Shown piece by piece: positions 26,203 through 35,213 of a DNA stretch of 56,515 bases. The DNA is from GCA-2708415 sp964351905. Lineage in GTDB: Bacteria > Pseudomonadota > Alphaproteobacteria > Micavibrionales > Micavibrionaceae. The notes beneath the pieces were generated by a model. That model had not been told where the DNA came from and did no database searches. It saw nothing but the letters and a program-made list of their open reading frames with translations. The translations under genes were made by a program, and so were the position numbers. The stretch spans positions 1-56,515 of the forward strand of contig CAYGPG010000010.1 in assembly GCA_964351905.1 (NCBI GenBank). The letters run 5' to 3'. Every line of letters begins with the position of its first letter. Position 1 is the first letter of the stretch.

Positions 26203-27572
26203 TATTCGATCCCCCTGCTCATATTTGTTTCTAAGATTTTTTGTTCTCTCATGAGTAAGGTTTCCAACATAACCGCTAATGTCATTTCAGACCTTAGGTA
26301 GCTTTGATAAAGATCACGTTTTTGCATTAAGGTTGCTGCTTGTAGCGCTACATTTTTACGAAGCACATTGGCAGGTTTGTCGTAGAGTTCGGAATAAAAC
26401 TCAGGTCTTTGATAGAGTTTCTTGGTTAGAATTTCCATCTGCGCGTGGTAGCTAGGACGTAGGCCAATTTCATTGACGATATCTTCTGTAGCAAGCTCAT
26501 CATCTGTCATTTCATTAATTAAAGCGTAAATGAAAGGTTGTGATCCTGTCTCTCCTTTTGTTTTTAAGGCGGTAATTGCGGCGTAGCTATTGGTTGCGAC
26601 GCTGCGTTTGGCCATTAAGGCGCGGGCATCTAGATAGGCTTCGGCCGCGCCGGGAAAGCTAGGTTCATCTTGTCTTGTTACAAGTGTATTAGGGGATACA
26701 TAAGGCAGAAGGCGATGGCCATAAAGATTTTGGCTCAAAGCAATAATTGCCTTTTCATCGCGGCTTGGGTCAGCGCCGTCAATAAAGTCCAAGTCTAAAA
26801 ATTTAACTGAATCAACAGTATCGGTGTAGTTGATGTCTCTGTTCATATCCTCAGATCTAGGATTACCTTGCATGCACAAACGATCAAGATTTTGGTTGTT
26901 GTCACGTTTGTTACAATAAAGATTGATAAAGTCGACTAATCTATTCTCATAATCTCCAGATTGTCCATCTTCGCTTAATCGTCCTTCAGGTAAAAGTTGG
27001 CGACTTATGATTTGTTTGGAAATAACTTTCGATGTGATGTCTGTCTTTCGTTGAGATCCCATGAGGGACTGCGATAATGTTCCAACTTCGCACAATTCAG
27101 TCGATACAGAGAAGTTTTGATGTGTATCGAGTTTTAAATCAGAAAAGAGAGCTTGCGTTTCTAATTGATGTTTTGCGTCAAAGAATTTCCCGATAGCGTG
27201 TACTTGCTGTACCGCATTATTCGTAAATTGATGCGCCATTAATTGCATTGCTGCTAATAATCCAGTGGGATCACCACTTTCAGAATCTTTAAAAAATTTA
27301 TCGATAATCCATGTTCTGTGTTTTTCAAATTCGTTGCTTATATGGCCCAATGTTGTTGCAGCATTATCAGGAGAGCCTGTTTCGGCTGTAGAAATAGCCA
27401 TACAAGTATTTTGACAGCTTTCAACGAGTTCATTACAGCCACATCGATCGCAATCAGGACCTACAACAGTCTCAGGTCTGGCGCACGATCTGGCCTCACT
27501 ATGTTTTACTGCAATAAAATTTGAAGATAAAAGTGTAATCGCAAGACAAAAAAGGAGAGATTTATATGTCAT
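26202..27572 (-). CDS. Array protein 3: IcmX-like exported Cys-rich protein
   Basis: The 456-residue product has a signal peptide (MTYKSLLFCLAITLLSSNFIAVKHSEA|R), a Cys cluster (SCARPETVVGPDCDRCGCNE, then CQNTC), and the array core: HRTWIIDKFF, FFDAKHQLETQALF, LCEVGTLSQSLMGSQRKTDI, YCNKRDNNQN, RDINYTDTVDSVKFLDLDF, RSVATNSYAAITAL, PSYHAQMEILTKKLYQRPEF and LYDKPANVLRKNVALQAATLMQKRDLYQSYLRSEM. It shares one base with each flanking gene. The family resembles IcmX only weakly. Confidence 0.82.
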   Translation of the reverse strand: MTYKSLLFCLAITLLSSNFIAVKHSEARSCARPETVVGPDCDRCGCNELVESCQNTCMAISTAETGSPDNAATTLGHISNEFEKHRTWIIDKFFKDSESGDPTGLLAAMQLMAHQFTNNAVQQVHAIGKFFDAKHQLETQALFSDLKLDTHQNFSVSTELCEVGTLSQSLMGSQRKTDITSKVISKQIISRQLLPEGRLSEDGQSGDYENRLVDFINLYCNKRDNNQNLDRLCMQGNPRSEDMNRDINYTDTVDSVKFLDLDFIDGADPSRDEKAIIALSQNLYGHRLLPYVSPNTLVTRQDEPSFPGAAEAYLDARALMAKRSVATNSYAAITALKTKGETGSQPFIYALINEMTDDELATEDIVNEIGLRPSYHAQMEILTKKLYQRPEFYSELYDKPANVLRKNVALQAATLMQKRDLYQSYLRSEMTLAVMLETLLMREQKILETNMSRGIE

Positions 27573-29497
27573 TAATTTTCCCCTCCGTCTAAATCAACCA
27601 TAAGGGCTTCAACACGTCTTTGCTCATCATCTAGCATTGTTTCGAGCATTACAGATAGAACCGCTTCACTACGCAGCTGGCTTTCGTAAAGATCGCGCTC
27701 TTGCATTAAATTCAGCGCGCGAATGGCAGCACTTTTACGAAGAACATTTGCGGGTTTATCATACAGCTCAGTGTAAAAGACGGGATTTTGGAATATGTCT
27801 TTGGTGAGCACTTCTGTTTGTGCAAAATAACTTGGTGCTTCGCCCAAAATTTCTTCGACATCTTCATCAGGAACGCCAAGCTCTGTTACTATTCTTTTCA
27901 AATAGGGGGCAACTTCTTGATCGCCGCTCACGCGCTTCGAAAGAATGGAAGAGTAGCTGTTTGTTGCGACACTTCTTTTGGCAGCAATAGAGCGTAAATC
28001 CATGTAACGCAAGGCCATTGCACGAGGTTGGCCTTCTGCTGTGGCAAGAAGAGCATCACTTATAGGTTCAATGGGTTCGTGGGAGAAGAGATTGGCGCTT
28101 AAAGCAAAAATATCTTCTTGATCCGTATTGTTACTATCGTCAGGATTAGGTGGATTTAGAAAATCAACATCGAGAGTCAATTCTGTTTCAACTGTTCCCG
28201 TGAAATTAATATCTTTGTTTTTTTGCGTTGGTTTGTTGCCGCCATTATTACAGAGGAAATCAAGCCCACCTGTGTTGTCAGCCTTATCGCAGTATTTGTA
28301 GATGAAGTTGATGGCGCGGTTATAAATATCACTATCACGATCAATACTGGATAGGGCATCTGCGCTTCGTAATTGACGGTTCATGAAACGATTATTGATC
28401 GTCACCTTTGCTAAGTCACTTTTCTTTTCAGAAGCGGCAAGAGAGAGGGCGCCTGTTCCAATTTCACAAATACCTTCAGACATTTGGTAATTTTGATGCG
28501 TCTTGGCACTACGAATTTGCATTAGTCTTTGTAATTCTAATTGTTGTTTTGCATCGAAGAATCCACCAATCATTTGAATTTGTTGAATTGAAATATTTGT
28601 CAGTTGCTCTGACATTAACATCATCGCGGGTAGGATATGCTTGGTAAATATTTCATCAATAACCCACGTTCTATGCGGTATAAATTCATCCGTGACATGC
28701 GCACGAATTGTTTTGTGGTTATTTTGTATCGGTGTTTTACAGGTACAGTTCCTACAATCAGGATTAATCCCATCAGACACGGCCTCGCTCTTAGGATCGC
28801 GTTCAAATGTTTCGTAGTCTCCTGTTGCGCCTGGCCCGAGTTCGTTTGTGATAGAGTTGCTATCGAGCGAGCCAAAGATAGAGGAAAAGAGGCCTTCAAA
28901 TCCGCCAAATAAATCTGTTAGCGCATCCAAGTCTGGAATATTATCCATGATGGCATTTGTTAGATATTCTTTTGCCGCATCATCAAGATTTTCAATATCA
29001 CCAACGATGGATGTAATACTACCGATCATATCGGTTATTTCAGAGGGAAGAATTTGATCCCTTAAACCGCCTGTTATACCATCGATGGCACCATCAATTT
29101 TCTCTTTGATAGCATCTTGTATGGCATCTAATTGAAAAATTTCTTGGATTTCTTCAGGGTCTAAAAGTTGCCCTAAATCATCACGTAAACTTAACACTCT
29201 ACCAACTTCTGGCGGAATAACGCCAGATACTACACCATCAATAAGTTGTCCTGCCGCACTGTTCACCTCATCTTGCAAATTTGTGATTATGCTACGCGCA
29301 TCAGGAATGCTGATATTTGCTTGCTCACTGAGTTGACTGGCGGCATCTGTGACGCTTGTAACGCCGGTGCGTACTTCTGCTAGCAAATCACTGCCTTGTA
29401 AAACATTGGTGTTAATGTTTATTTGTGCATTGGTGCGTGATGTTTGAAATACAACAACACAAAGTATTAAAATTATAAGTGGTGAGAGAATTTTCAT
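27572..29497 (-). CDS. Array protein 2: IcmX-like protein with long helical N-terminus
   Basis: The 641-residue product has a signal peptide (MKILSPLIILILCVVVFQTSRTNA|Q). An N-terminal region (about 27-215) of acidic amphipathic helices carries repeated Ile/Leu and Asp (for example SEQANISIPDARSIITNLQDE, DLDALTDLFGGFEGLF). A CRNCTC cluster (about 240) follows. The core has HRTWVIDEIFTKHILPAMMLMSEQ, FFDAKQQLELQRLMQ, ICEIGTGALSLAASEKKSDL, RSVATNSYSSILS, PSYFAQTEVLTKDIFQNPVFY and LYDKPANVLRKSAAIRALNLMQERDLY. It is translationally coupled to both neighbours. Confidence 0.82.
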   Translation of the reverse strand: MKILSPLIILILCVVVFQTSRTNAQININTNVLQGSDLLAEVRTGVTSVTDAASQLSEQANISIPDARSIITNLQDEVNSAAGQLIDGVVSGVIPPEVGRVLSLRDDLGQLLDPEEIQEIFQLDAIQDAIKEKIDGAIDGITGGLRDQILPSEITDMIGSITSIVGDIENLDDAAKEYLTNAIMDNIPDLDALTDLFGGFEGLFSSIFGSLDSNSITNELGPGATGDYETFERDPKSEAVSDGINPDCRNCTCKTPIQNNHKTIRAHVTDEFIPHRTWVIDEIFTKHILPAMMLMSEQLTNISIQQIQMIGGFFDAKQQLELQRLMQIRSAKTHQNYQMSEGICEIGTGALSLAASEKKSDLAKVTINNRFMNRQLRSADALSSIDRDSDIYNRAINFIYKYCDKADNTGGLDFLCNNGGNKPTQKNKDINFTGTVETELTLDVDFLNPPNPDDSNNTDQEDIFALSANLFSHEPIEPISDALLATAEGQPRAMALRYMDLRSIAAKRSVATNSYSSILSKRVSGDQEVAPYLKRIVTELGVPDEDVEEILGEAPSYFAQTEVLTKDIFQNPVFYTELYDKPANVLRKSAAIRALNLMQERDLYESQLRSEAVLSVMLETMLDDEQRRVEALMVDLDGGEN

Positions 29498-31641
29498 TAT
29501 GATCCTCCCCCTGTTGTTTGAATTGACCGCGGCCCTGATGATGTTGCATTTAAGAGCTCTTCAGTGACGCGTGTTTGTTCATCGCGCAATAAGACTTCGA
29601 TCATTGTGGCAATGACAGCTTCACTTCTTAAGAGGCTTTCATAGATGTCTCTATCCTGCATAAGTTCTAATGCAAGTAATGAAACACTTTTTCGCTCAAC
29701 ATTTGCGGGTTTGTCATAGAGGTTCGCATAGAAGGAAGGGTTTTGAAAAATAGTTTTGGTAAGGGTTTCCATCTGTGCGTAATAGCTCGGTTTTTCACCT
29801 AATCTGTTTTCGATATCCTCATCTTCTATGCCTGTTTCTTTTAAGAAGGCTTTGAGGAACGGTGCGGCTGCGCCATCTCCTTGTGCTTTGAGAGAGGTCA
29901 CTGCGGCGAATGAGTTTTGCACGACACTTCTTTTGGCAGCGAGGGAGCGAATATCTAATAAATATTGGACATTACTTGTGGGTTGGCCATTTGCGACAAG
30001 TAAGCTGTCTGAAATGCCGGGTAGTATTTTATGACCAAATAAATAACTACTTAAGGCGAAGACATTTTCTTCATCTTGACTGGGAGCCGTGCTTCCTGGC
30101 TTTAAGGCATCAAATTCCAAAGTAAGCTTGTCACCAATGGCATTGGTATAATCAATATCCATGTTAATTTGCTCAGGGATAGGGCTGCTATTTTCACACA
30201 ATTTAGTAAGGGCGCCTGCGTGGTCAGTTTTATTGCAATATTTATCAATAAAAAGATTAAGGCGACTTTTTCTATCTTGCACTTCACCGTCGCCAGACAA
30301 TCCATCACCGTTTCTTAATTGACGATCCATCATACGCTCCGCCAATATTGTTTTGGATAGATCACTTATTCTTTCAGAACCCGCTAAGGCTTGCACGTTT
30401 GTTCCTATCCGGCAAAGCTCTGTACTGGGATGTGTTTGATGATGTGTTTTTGCGACAATTGTTTGAAATAAACGCTGCATTTCTAATTGATGTTTGGCAT
30501 CAAAAAATTTACCAATTGCCTGAACTTGTTGTGTACCAACTGTCACAAGTTGTGAAGTCATAAGCGCCATGGCATCGGCAACATTATCCAAAAAGAAATT
30601 TGAGATGAGCCAAATACGATGTTGTTGAAATTCTGTTGTAAAGTGCGATCTTATGCGTTGATGGTTTTTGTTGATTTCAGGCGCACATTTTTCACAAGCT
30701 TCACAAGACGCTCCACAGGAATCTCCAGTTCCACCACCAACAGAGGGGGAGCCACCACCAATTAACCCAGCAAGAGCACCTGTTAATGCTTCTGATCCAC
30801 CTAAGGCTTCAACTAAATCAGTGGGCAGGGCGTCCACAATGGCCGCCGCGATTGTTTCTGGTATAGCTTCTATCTGAGCAACAACATCTGTGATTCCTGC
30901 TAAGGCCTCTGTTACTTGCGACAGATCAACCGCATCTCCTAATAAATTTTCAATACCCTCTAGGATTTCTGGATTTTCGATGAAGTTTTGTAGGCTTTCA
31001 ATATCTGTTATGGCTTGTAAGTCTTCAAAAGTACTAATAATTTCACCAAGTTGAGGGGGAATTATTCCTTCAGCAATATTACCAAGTAATTCTTCGGCCA
31101 TTTCCAAATTAAGGTTGCCCTCAATAATGTTTCCTATTGTGTCTTCTAAGTTTTGAAGTTGTGATAAATCAATGTTGCCGCCCACTATTCCTTCTAGTGT
31201 GTCTCCTAATGCGCCAATATCAAAATCTTCAACGGCGCTCGCAAGATCGCTTATATTATTCACTACATCTTGTAATTCTTCTAACTGATCCATTGGGAGG
31301 TCTAATTCCCCTTGAATTTGGCCAACTATATTATCTACTGAAATATTGTTATTTATTAAGTCTTGAACGGCCTGCGTTCCATCAAAATCAGGGAGGTTAA
31401 TATTAATGTCACCAAATTGTGATTGGGCGGGCGCAATAGGCCATACAACACAGATGATCAAAAAGGCGCATAAAATCCTTTTTAAATCAATGAGTTGTCT
31501 TGTAAATACGATTTGTATTTTAATGGTATTGCCCCTTAAAAAACTGCCAATATTTATGATAGCAGAATTGATTAAATATAAAAAATTCTCACTTCTTATA
31601 ATTTTATCATAAATAATCAGAGAAAAGCACTTCTGAAACAA
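29497..31641 (-). CDS. Array protein 1: IcmX-like protein with long helical N-terminus, start uncertain
   Basis: This is the first gene of the array. It has a signal-like stretch (LKRILCAFLIICVVWPIAPAQSQ), an acidic helical N-terminus with Asn-rich repeats (IIEGNLNLEMAEELLGNIAEGIIPP), a Cys cluster CGASCEACEKC, and the core: HRIWLISNFFLDNVADAMALM, FFDAKHQLEMQRLF, LCRIGTNVQALAGSERISDL, RSVVQNSFAAVTSLK, PSYYAQMETLTKTIFQNPSFY and LYDKPANVERKSVSLLALELMQDRD. No ATG or GTG lies before the signal. The frame opens with TTG at 31641. An ATT at 31524 has AAGGGG seven bases upstream and would give a normal signal peptide, so I think the true start is near there. It diverges from icmL. Confidence 0.78.
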   Translation of the reverse strand: MFQKCFSLIIYDKIIRSENFLYLINSAIINIGSFLRGNTIKIQIVFTRQLIDLKRILCAFLIICVVWPIAPAQSQFGDININLPDFDGTQAVQDLINNNISVDNIVGQIQGELDLPMDQLEELQDVVNNISDLASAVEDFDIGALGDTLEGIVGGNIDLSQLQNLEDTIGNIIEGNLNLEMAEELLGNIAEGIIPPQLGEIISTFEDLQAITDIESLQNFIENPEILEGIENLLGDAVDLSQVTEALAGITDVVAQIEAIPETIAAAIVDALPTDLVEALGGSEALTGALAGLIGGGSPSVGGGTGDSCGASCEACEKCAPEINKNHQRIRSHFTTEFQQHRIWLISNFFLDNVADAMALMTSQLVTVGTQQVQAIGKFFDAKHQLEMQRLFQTIVAKTHHQTHPSTELCRIGTNVQALAGSERISDLSKTILAERMMDRQLRNGDGLSGDGEVQDRKSRLNLFIDKYCNKTDHAGALTKLCENSSPIPEQINMDIDYTNAIGDKLTLEFDALKPGSTAPSQDEENVFALSSYLFGHKILPGISDSLLVANGQPTSNVQYLLDIRSLAAKRSVVQNSFAAVTSLKAQGDGAAAPFLKAFLKETGIEDEDIENRLGEKPSYYAQMETLTKTIFQNPSFYANLYDKPANVERKSVSLLALELMQDRDIYESLLRSEAVIATMIEVLLRDEQTRVTEELLNATSSGPRSIQTTGGGS

Positions 31642-31698
31642 ATGTTTATAATTTGTACCTTAACTTTTAGCGCGGGTCGTTAAAAATTTGTTATTTAT

Positions 31699-31737
31699 GG
31701 ACGGATTGTGGTCAAATGATTTTACAAGGTGGTCATT
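31699..31737 (+). promoter_or_regulatory. Repeated GTGGTC motif in the divergent T4BSS intergenic region
   Basis: The 192-bp gap between the array and icmL holds GGACGGA..TGTGGTCAAAT (31699-31717) and a second GGTGGTCATT (31728-31737). Similar sequence, GGGCGGA..ATGTGGTCTAAT, lies upstream of icmD (36614-36645). A shared regulator site is plausible; no -10/-35 pair was assigned. Confidence 0.35.
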
Positions 31738-31833
31738 ATTATAGACTTCTGTTAAAAATCATGAGGGTTCTCGCCTTTTTAAAGATACTAATTCTAAAAA
31801 TTCAGGATATAATATTTCAAAAATATAAATACG

Positions 31834-32571
31834 ATGACAGACGAACCACAACAAAAACCATCTAATCCGCGTAATTTAAGACCTGCGCCGCGCTCTCCTG
31901 CGCGCGGAAAGCCCAATAAGGTTATTCAGGCACAATCTGAATCAGAGGATATGAGCGGTCTCGGTAAGATTGTCTTACGCAATGAATATTATCGTGATGG
32001 ATATCGTTTGGCTTTGCGTGTTGCCTTGATTCAAAGTGTTGTCATTATAGGCCTTATTATGGCGATGTTCTTTGTGATTAAAGTACATCAACCCGAAAAT
32101 CGTTATTTTGCGACAACCGAAGATGGTCGTTTGATCCCAATGGTCTCGCTTAGTCAGCCTAATTTAAGTAATCCTGCGTTAATGTCGTGGGTGGCGCAAG
32201 CTGCGACAGAGACAATGACCTTTGGTTTCAGTGATTACCGTCGTCGCTTGCAAGAATCTTCACGTAATTTTACGCGTCGCGGGTGGGAAAGCTTTACAAG
32301 TGCGTTGCAAAGCGCCAGAATTATCGAATCTATTGAAGCAAATTCACAAGTTATATCTGCGGCGCCGCGTGGTGCACCGGTGTTGCAGTCTGAAGGTGTC
32401 GTAAATGGTCAATATCAGTGGATTGTGCAAATACCAATGGTCTTGTCTTATCAATCAGGCGCAAAACAGCGCTCCGATAACTGGTTGGTAACTCTAGTGG
32501 TCGTGCGTGTGCCAAGATTGGAAAGCCCGAATGGCGTCGGTATTGCCCAGTGGATCGCTGTTCCAGGTTAA
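31834..32571 (+). CDS. icmL: T4BSS inner-membrane protein IcmL/DotI
   Basis: IcmL/DotI is a bitopic inner-membrane protein, homologous to TraM of IncI plasmids, with a VirB8/NTF2-like periplasmic domain. The 245-residue product has a charged cytoplasmic N-terminus, VLRNEYYRDGYRLALRVALIQSVVIIGLIMAMFFVI (membrane segment about 70-90), and a periplasmic domain with ENRYFATTEDGRLIPMVSLSQPNLSNPALMSWVAQAATE and FTRRGWESFTSALQSARI, all typical of the family. It opens the plus-strand icmLKEGDJB block and is followed five bases later by icmK. Confidence 0.95.
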   Translation: MTDEPQQKPSNPRNLRPAPRSPARGKPNKVIQAQSESEDMSGLGKIVLRNEYYRDGYRLALRVALIQSVVIIGLIMAMFFVIKVHQPENRYFATTEDGRLIPMVSLSQPNLSNPALMSWVAQAATETMTFGFSDYRRRLQESSRNFTRRGWESFTSALQSARIIESIEANSQVISAAPRGAPVLQSEGVVNGQYQWIVQIPMVLSYQSGAKQRSDNWLVTLVVVRVPRLESPNGVGIAQWIAVPG

Positions 32572-32576
32572 AAGAA

Positions 32577-33812
32577 ATGAGTAAGATAATGTCTGTTTCA
32601 ACCAAAATTATATTAATAGCATTTTTAATGCTTTTGATAGTTCCTGTGACTTTTAATAAGGCACAAGCGCAAGATCAGACTGAAAATGCTTTGGATTTAA
32701 GCTCTTATTTAGACGCACCCGAAGATAATATTTTAAGGCCGCCAGCTGATATCCCAACTGACATTAATGAAGTGACTGAGGTTTTGCCAGCGATTGAAGG
32801 GCAAGATGTTGTCTCATCTGATACAGCAACTTTGGCAGAAAGCCCCCTTACATTACAACCAGCCGTTTTAGATGCAGCGGGGAATGCTCTGCCAGATGTG
32901 TCTGACACTAGATTAAGAGTTGAAGATACGGGTCTTGATATAAGCGCCGTTGATAGCGTGCGCCAGCCTGTTCCTTCAATGCAGCTTCCGGAAAAAACAG
33001 CGGAAGAATTAGCTGAAGAAATTAGGCAAGAAGCCTTCGATGCCGCTATTACAGGTCTTTTTCCAATGCGCCCTAATGAAATTAAAGAAGTTTTACGGCA
33101 GTATGACACCACGACGCGTGCTGTCGAGGAGCCTGTTTATGGTGTGCCTACACCGCAAATCAGTGTACAGACAATTTCGCTCGATCCTGGTGTGGCGCCG
33201 ATGACATTAAAAACAGCGACGGGGCATATTACAACTTTAAGTCTTTTGGATGCCACAGGTTCCCCTTGGCCCATACAAGATATTGGCTGGGCGGGTGATT
33301 TTGAGGTTATTGAACCAGAAGAGGGCGGGCATATCCTCCGTATTACACCAATGAGTATTGCGGCCTATGGTAATATGTCGATCCGCCTTGTGAAGTTAAA
33401 AACGCCTGTAACCATAATGCTTACGACGAGTAAAGATGAAGTTCAATATCGTGTGGATGCAAGAATTGCAGAATTTGGCCCGCAATCAACGCCACAGATT
33501 ATTGAGGGCGGCACTGAACGTGTTGCGGGAAATGATGCCATCATGGCAGTTTTAGATGGAACCCCGCCGAGTGGGGCGACACGATTAAATGTGGGCGGCG
33601 TTGATTCAAGAACAACGGCTTATAAATTAAATAATCTGACCTATGTGCGCACGCCTTTAACCTTACTATCGCCTGGCTGGCAGCAATCTGTTTCTTCTGC
33701 GGATGGTATGAATGTATATGCTTTAAATGATACGCCTGTTTTACTATTGTCTGATCGTGGTCGTTTTACACGCGCCAGTATAAAGACAGAAAAGGACACT
33801 TTCGATGAGTGA
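32577..33812 (+). CDS. icmK: T4BSS core protein IcmK/DotH
   Basis: DotH is the secretin-like component of the outer-membrane core complex, placed there by DotC and DotD. The product has a signal peptide (STKIILIAFLMLLIVPVTFNKAQAQ), a low-complexity middle, and a conserved C-terminal half with ITGLFPMRPNEIKEVLRQYDTTTRAVEEPVYG and the later LDATGSPWPIQDIGWAGDFEV...ILRITPMSIAAYGNMSIRLVKLKTPVTIMLTTS. I place the start at the ATG at 32577 (411 residues), just after the icmL stop. It overlaps icmE by eight bases. Confidence 0.93.
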   Translation: MSKIMSVSTKIILIAFLMLLIVPVTFNKAQAQDQTENALDLSSYLDAPEDNILRPPADIPTDINEVTEVLPAIEGQDVVSSDTATLAESPLTLQPAVLDAAGNALPDVSDTRLRVEDTGLDISAVDSVRQPVPSMQLPEKTAEELAEEIRQEAFDAAITGLFPMRPNEIKEVLRQYDTTTRAVEEPVYGVPTPQISVQTISLDPGVAPMTLKTATGHITTLSLLDATGSPWPIQDIGWAGDFEVIEPEEGGHILRITPMSIAAYGNMSIRLVKLKTPVTIMLTTSKDEVQYRVDARIAEFGPQSTPQIIEGGTERVAGNDAIMAVLDGTPPSGATRLNVGGVDSRTTAYKLNNLTYVRTPLTLLSPGWQQSVSSADGMNVYALNDTPVLLLSDRGRFTRASIKTEKDTFDE

Positions 33813-35190
33813 TAATTCTGACGATTTCGATACCGAAGATTTTGATTTGGATGGCTTTGATGATGGAGGTTTTGACGACCTTGACGATCAAAAAGGAACC
33901 ATCGGTGATCTTTGGCGTAATAACCCGCTTGTTAAAATTGGGGTGATTGCCGTTGGCGCACTTTTGCTTATTGGCGGTATCATTATGTTCGGCGGAAAGT
34001 CAGAAAACACGCCATCTTCGCGTGTAGCAGGTGTGCGCGATATTAGTGAAGCGCCAGGCACATCAGAAGTTTCTGAAACCTACCGCCAAGCTGTTGAAGA
34101 AGAAAATGTGAGACGCACAGAAGAATCTGTTCGTAACCAAGGAAGTGCAATTCCGACTCCGATTGATCCGCCTAAGGGCACAATTAATATTCAAATTGAT
34201 GAAACTGAAGAAGAAGACCCTTTAGAGCGGTGGCGCCGAATGCAAGAAGAGCGCATCAAAAACCAACAAGTTAATGAGCGTGCGCCTGAGGCCGTGGTGG
34301 AAGAAGAGCCGGAAGTTGACACCAGAACACCAGCAGTGAATGCGTTATCCAACGCAATGTCGCAACAAATGGGATCTATCTTGGGCGCGCAAGATTTGAA
34401 TAGTCCTACAGTTACCAGTGTCACGAGTATTGCCTTTATAGAAGAGCAAGAAGCAGCAGCACGCGAAGCTTTGGCCGCTTCGTTAGCTGCTTCTGCAACA
34501 CCGGAAGAAGAGGCCGGTCAAGCGTTGGAAGATCTAAACATTTTACTACCTGCAGGAACAATTGAATATGCTCAACTTTTAACGGAAGCGAATACAGATG
34601 CACCAGGACCTATTTTAGCACAAATTGTATCTGGTCCTTTAAAGGGTGCGCGTGCGATTGGTACTTTTGAAGAGCAGCGTAATTATCTTACCTTGAACTT
34701 TAACACTTTGGTTTTGGATGGAATTGATTTTTCTGCAGATGGGATTGCTCTTGATCCTGAAACGACGTTGCCGGGTGTTGTAACAGATATTAATCGTCGC
34801 TATTTTCAACGTATTGTTTTACCAGCAGCAGCAGAATTTGTTGAAGGTTTGACTGAGGCAATATCAGAATCTGGCACAACAACCATTACGATTGATGGTG
34901 ATACATCAACAACAACGACAGATAATACGGATACGGATTCTGATCAAGAAATTGCTTCAGGTATTGAAGAGGCAGGTGAAGAGATTGCCGATATTTTTGA
35001 TGAGCTTGCTGATGATATTGAGCCGCTCTTAAGAGTGCGTGCAGGAACCCCTATTGGTATATTATTTATATCGCCAGTTGTTGGCACGCCGCAAGTTATT
35101 CAAAAGCAAGAAGAAAGAGATTTTGAGCGTCAACGTCTTTTAACTTTGCCTAATAACTTAAATCTTCTTCAATCAGAAGCCGGCGAATAA
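33805..35190 (+). CDS. icmE: T4BSS core protein IcmE/DotG, short form without repeats
   Basis: DotG is the VirB10/TrbI-like protein spanning both membranes. The 461-residue product has an acidic N-terminus, one membrane segment (about 50-68), a linker, and a C-terminal VirB10-like domain (about 250-450) with LPAGTIEYAQLLTEANTDAPGPILAQIVSGPLKGARAIGTF and LPGVVTDINRRYFQRIVLPAAAEFVEGL. Legionella DotG is about 1048 residues with a long repeat region that is missing here. It overlaps icmK and is 23 bases upstream of icmG. Confidence 0.93.
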   Translation: MSDNSDDFDTEDFDLDGFDDGGFDDLDDQKGTIGDLWRNNPLVKIGVIAVGALLLIGGIIMFGGKSENTPSSRVAGVRDISEAPGTSEVSETYRQAVEEENVRRTEESVRNQGSAIPTPIDPPKGTINIQIDETEEEDPLERWRRMQEERIKNQQVNERAPEAVVEEEPEVDTRTPAVNALSNAMSQQMGSILGAQDLNSPTVTSVTSIAFIEEQEAAAREALAASLAASATPEEEAGQALEDLNILLPAGTIEYAQLLTEANTDAPGPILAQIVSGPLKGARAIGTFEEQRNYLTLNFNTLVLDGIDFSADGIALDPETTLPGVVTDINRRYFQRIVLPAAAEFVEGLTEAISESGTTTITIDGDTSTTTTDNTDTDSDQEIASGIEEAGEEIADIFDELADDIEPLLRVRAGTPIGILFISPVVGTPQVIQKQEERDFERQRLLTLPNNLNLLQSEAGE

Positions 35191-35213
35191 TTTAAAGAAC
35201 GAAGTTGTAATCC

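Noticed and set aside
22436..31641. Array proteins as DotA or as T4BSS effectors
   Set aside because: They lack the many membrane helices of DotA, and Sec signal peptides with coupled translation argue for periplasmic components rather than Dot/Icm effectors.
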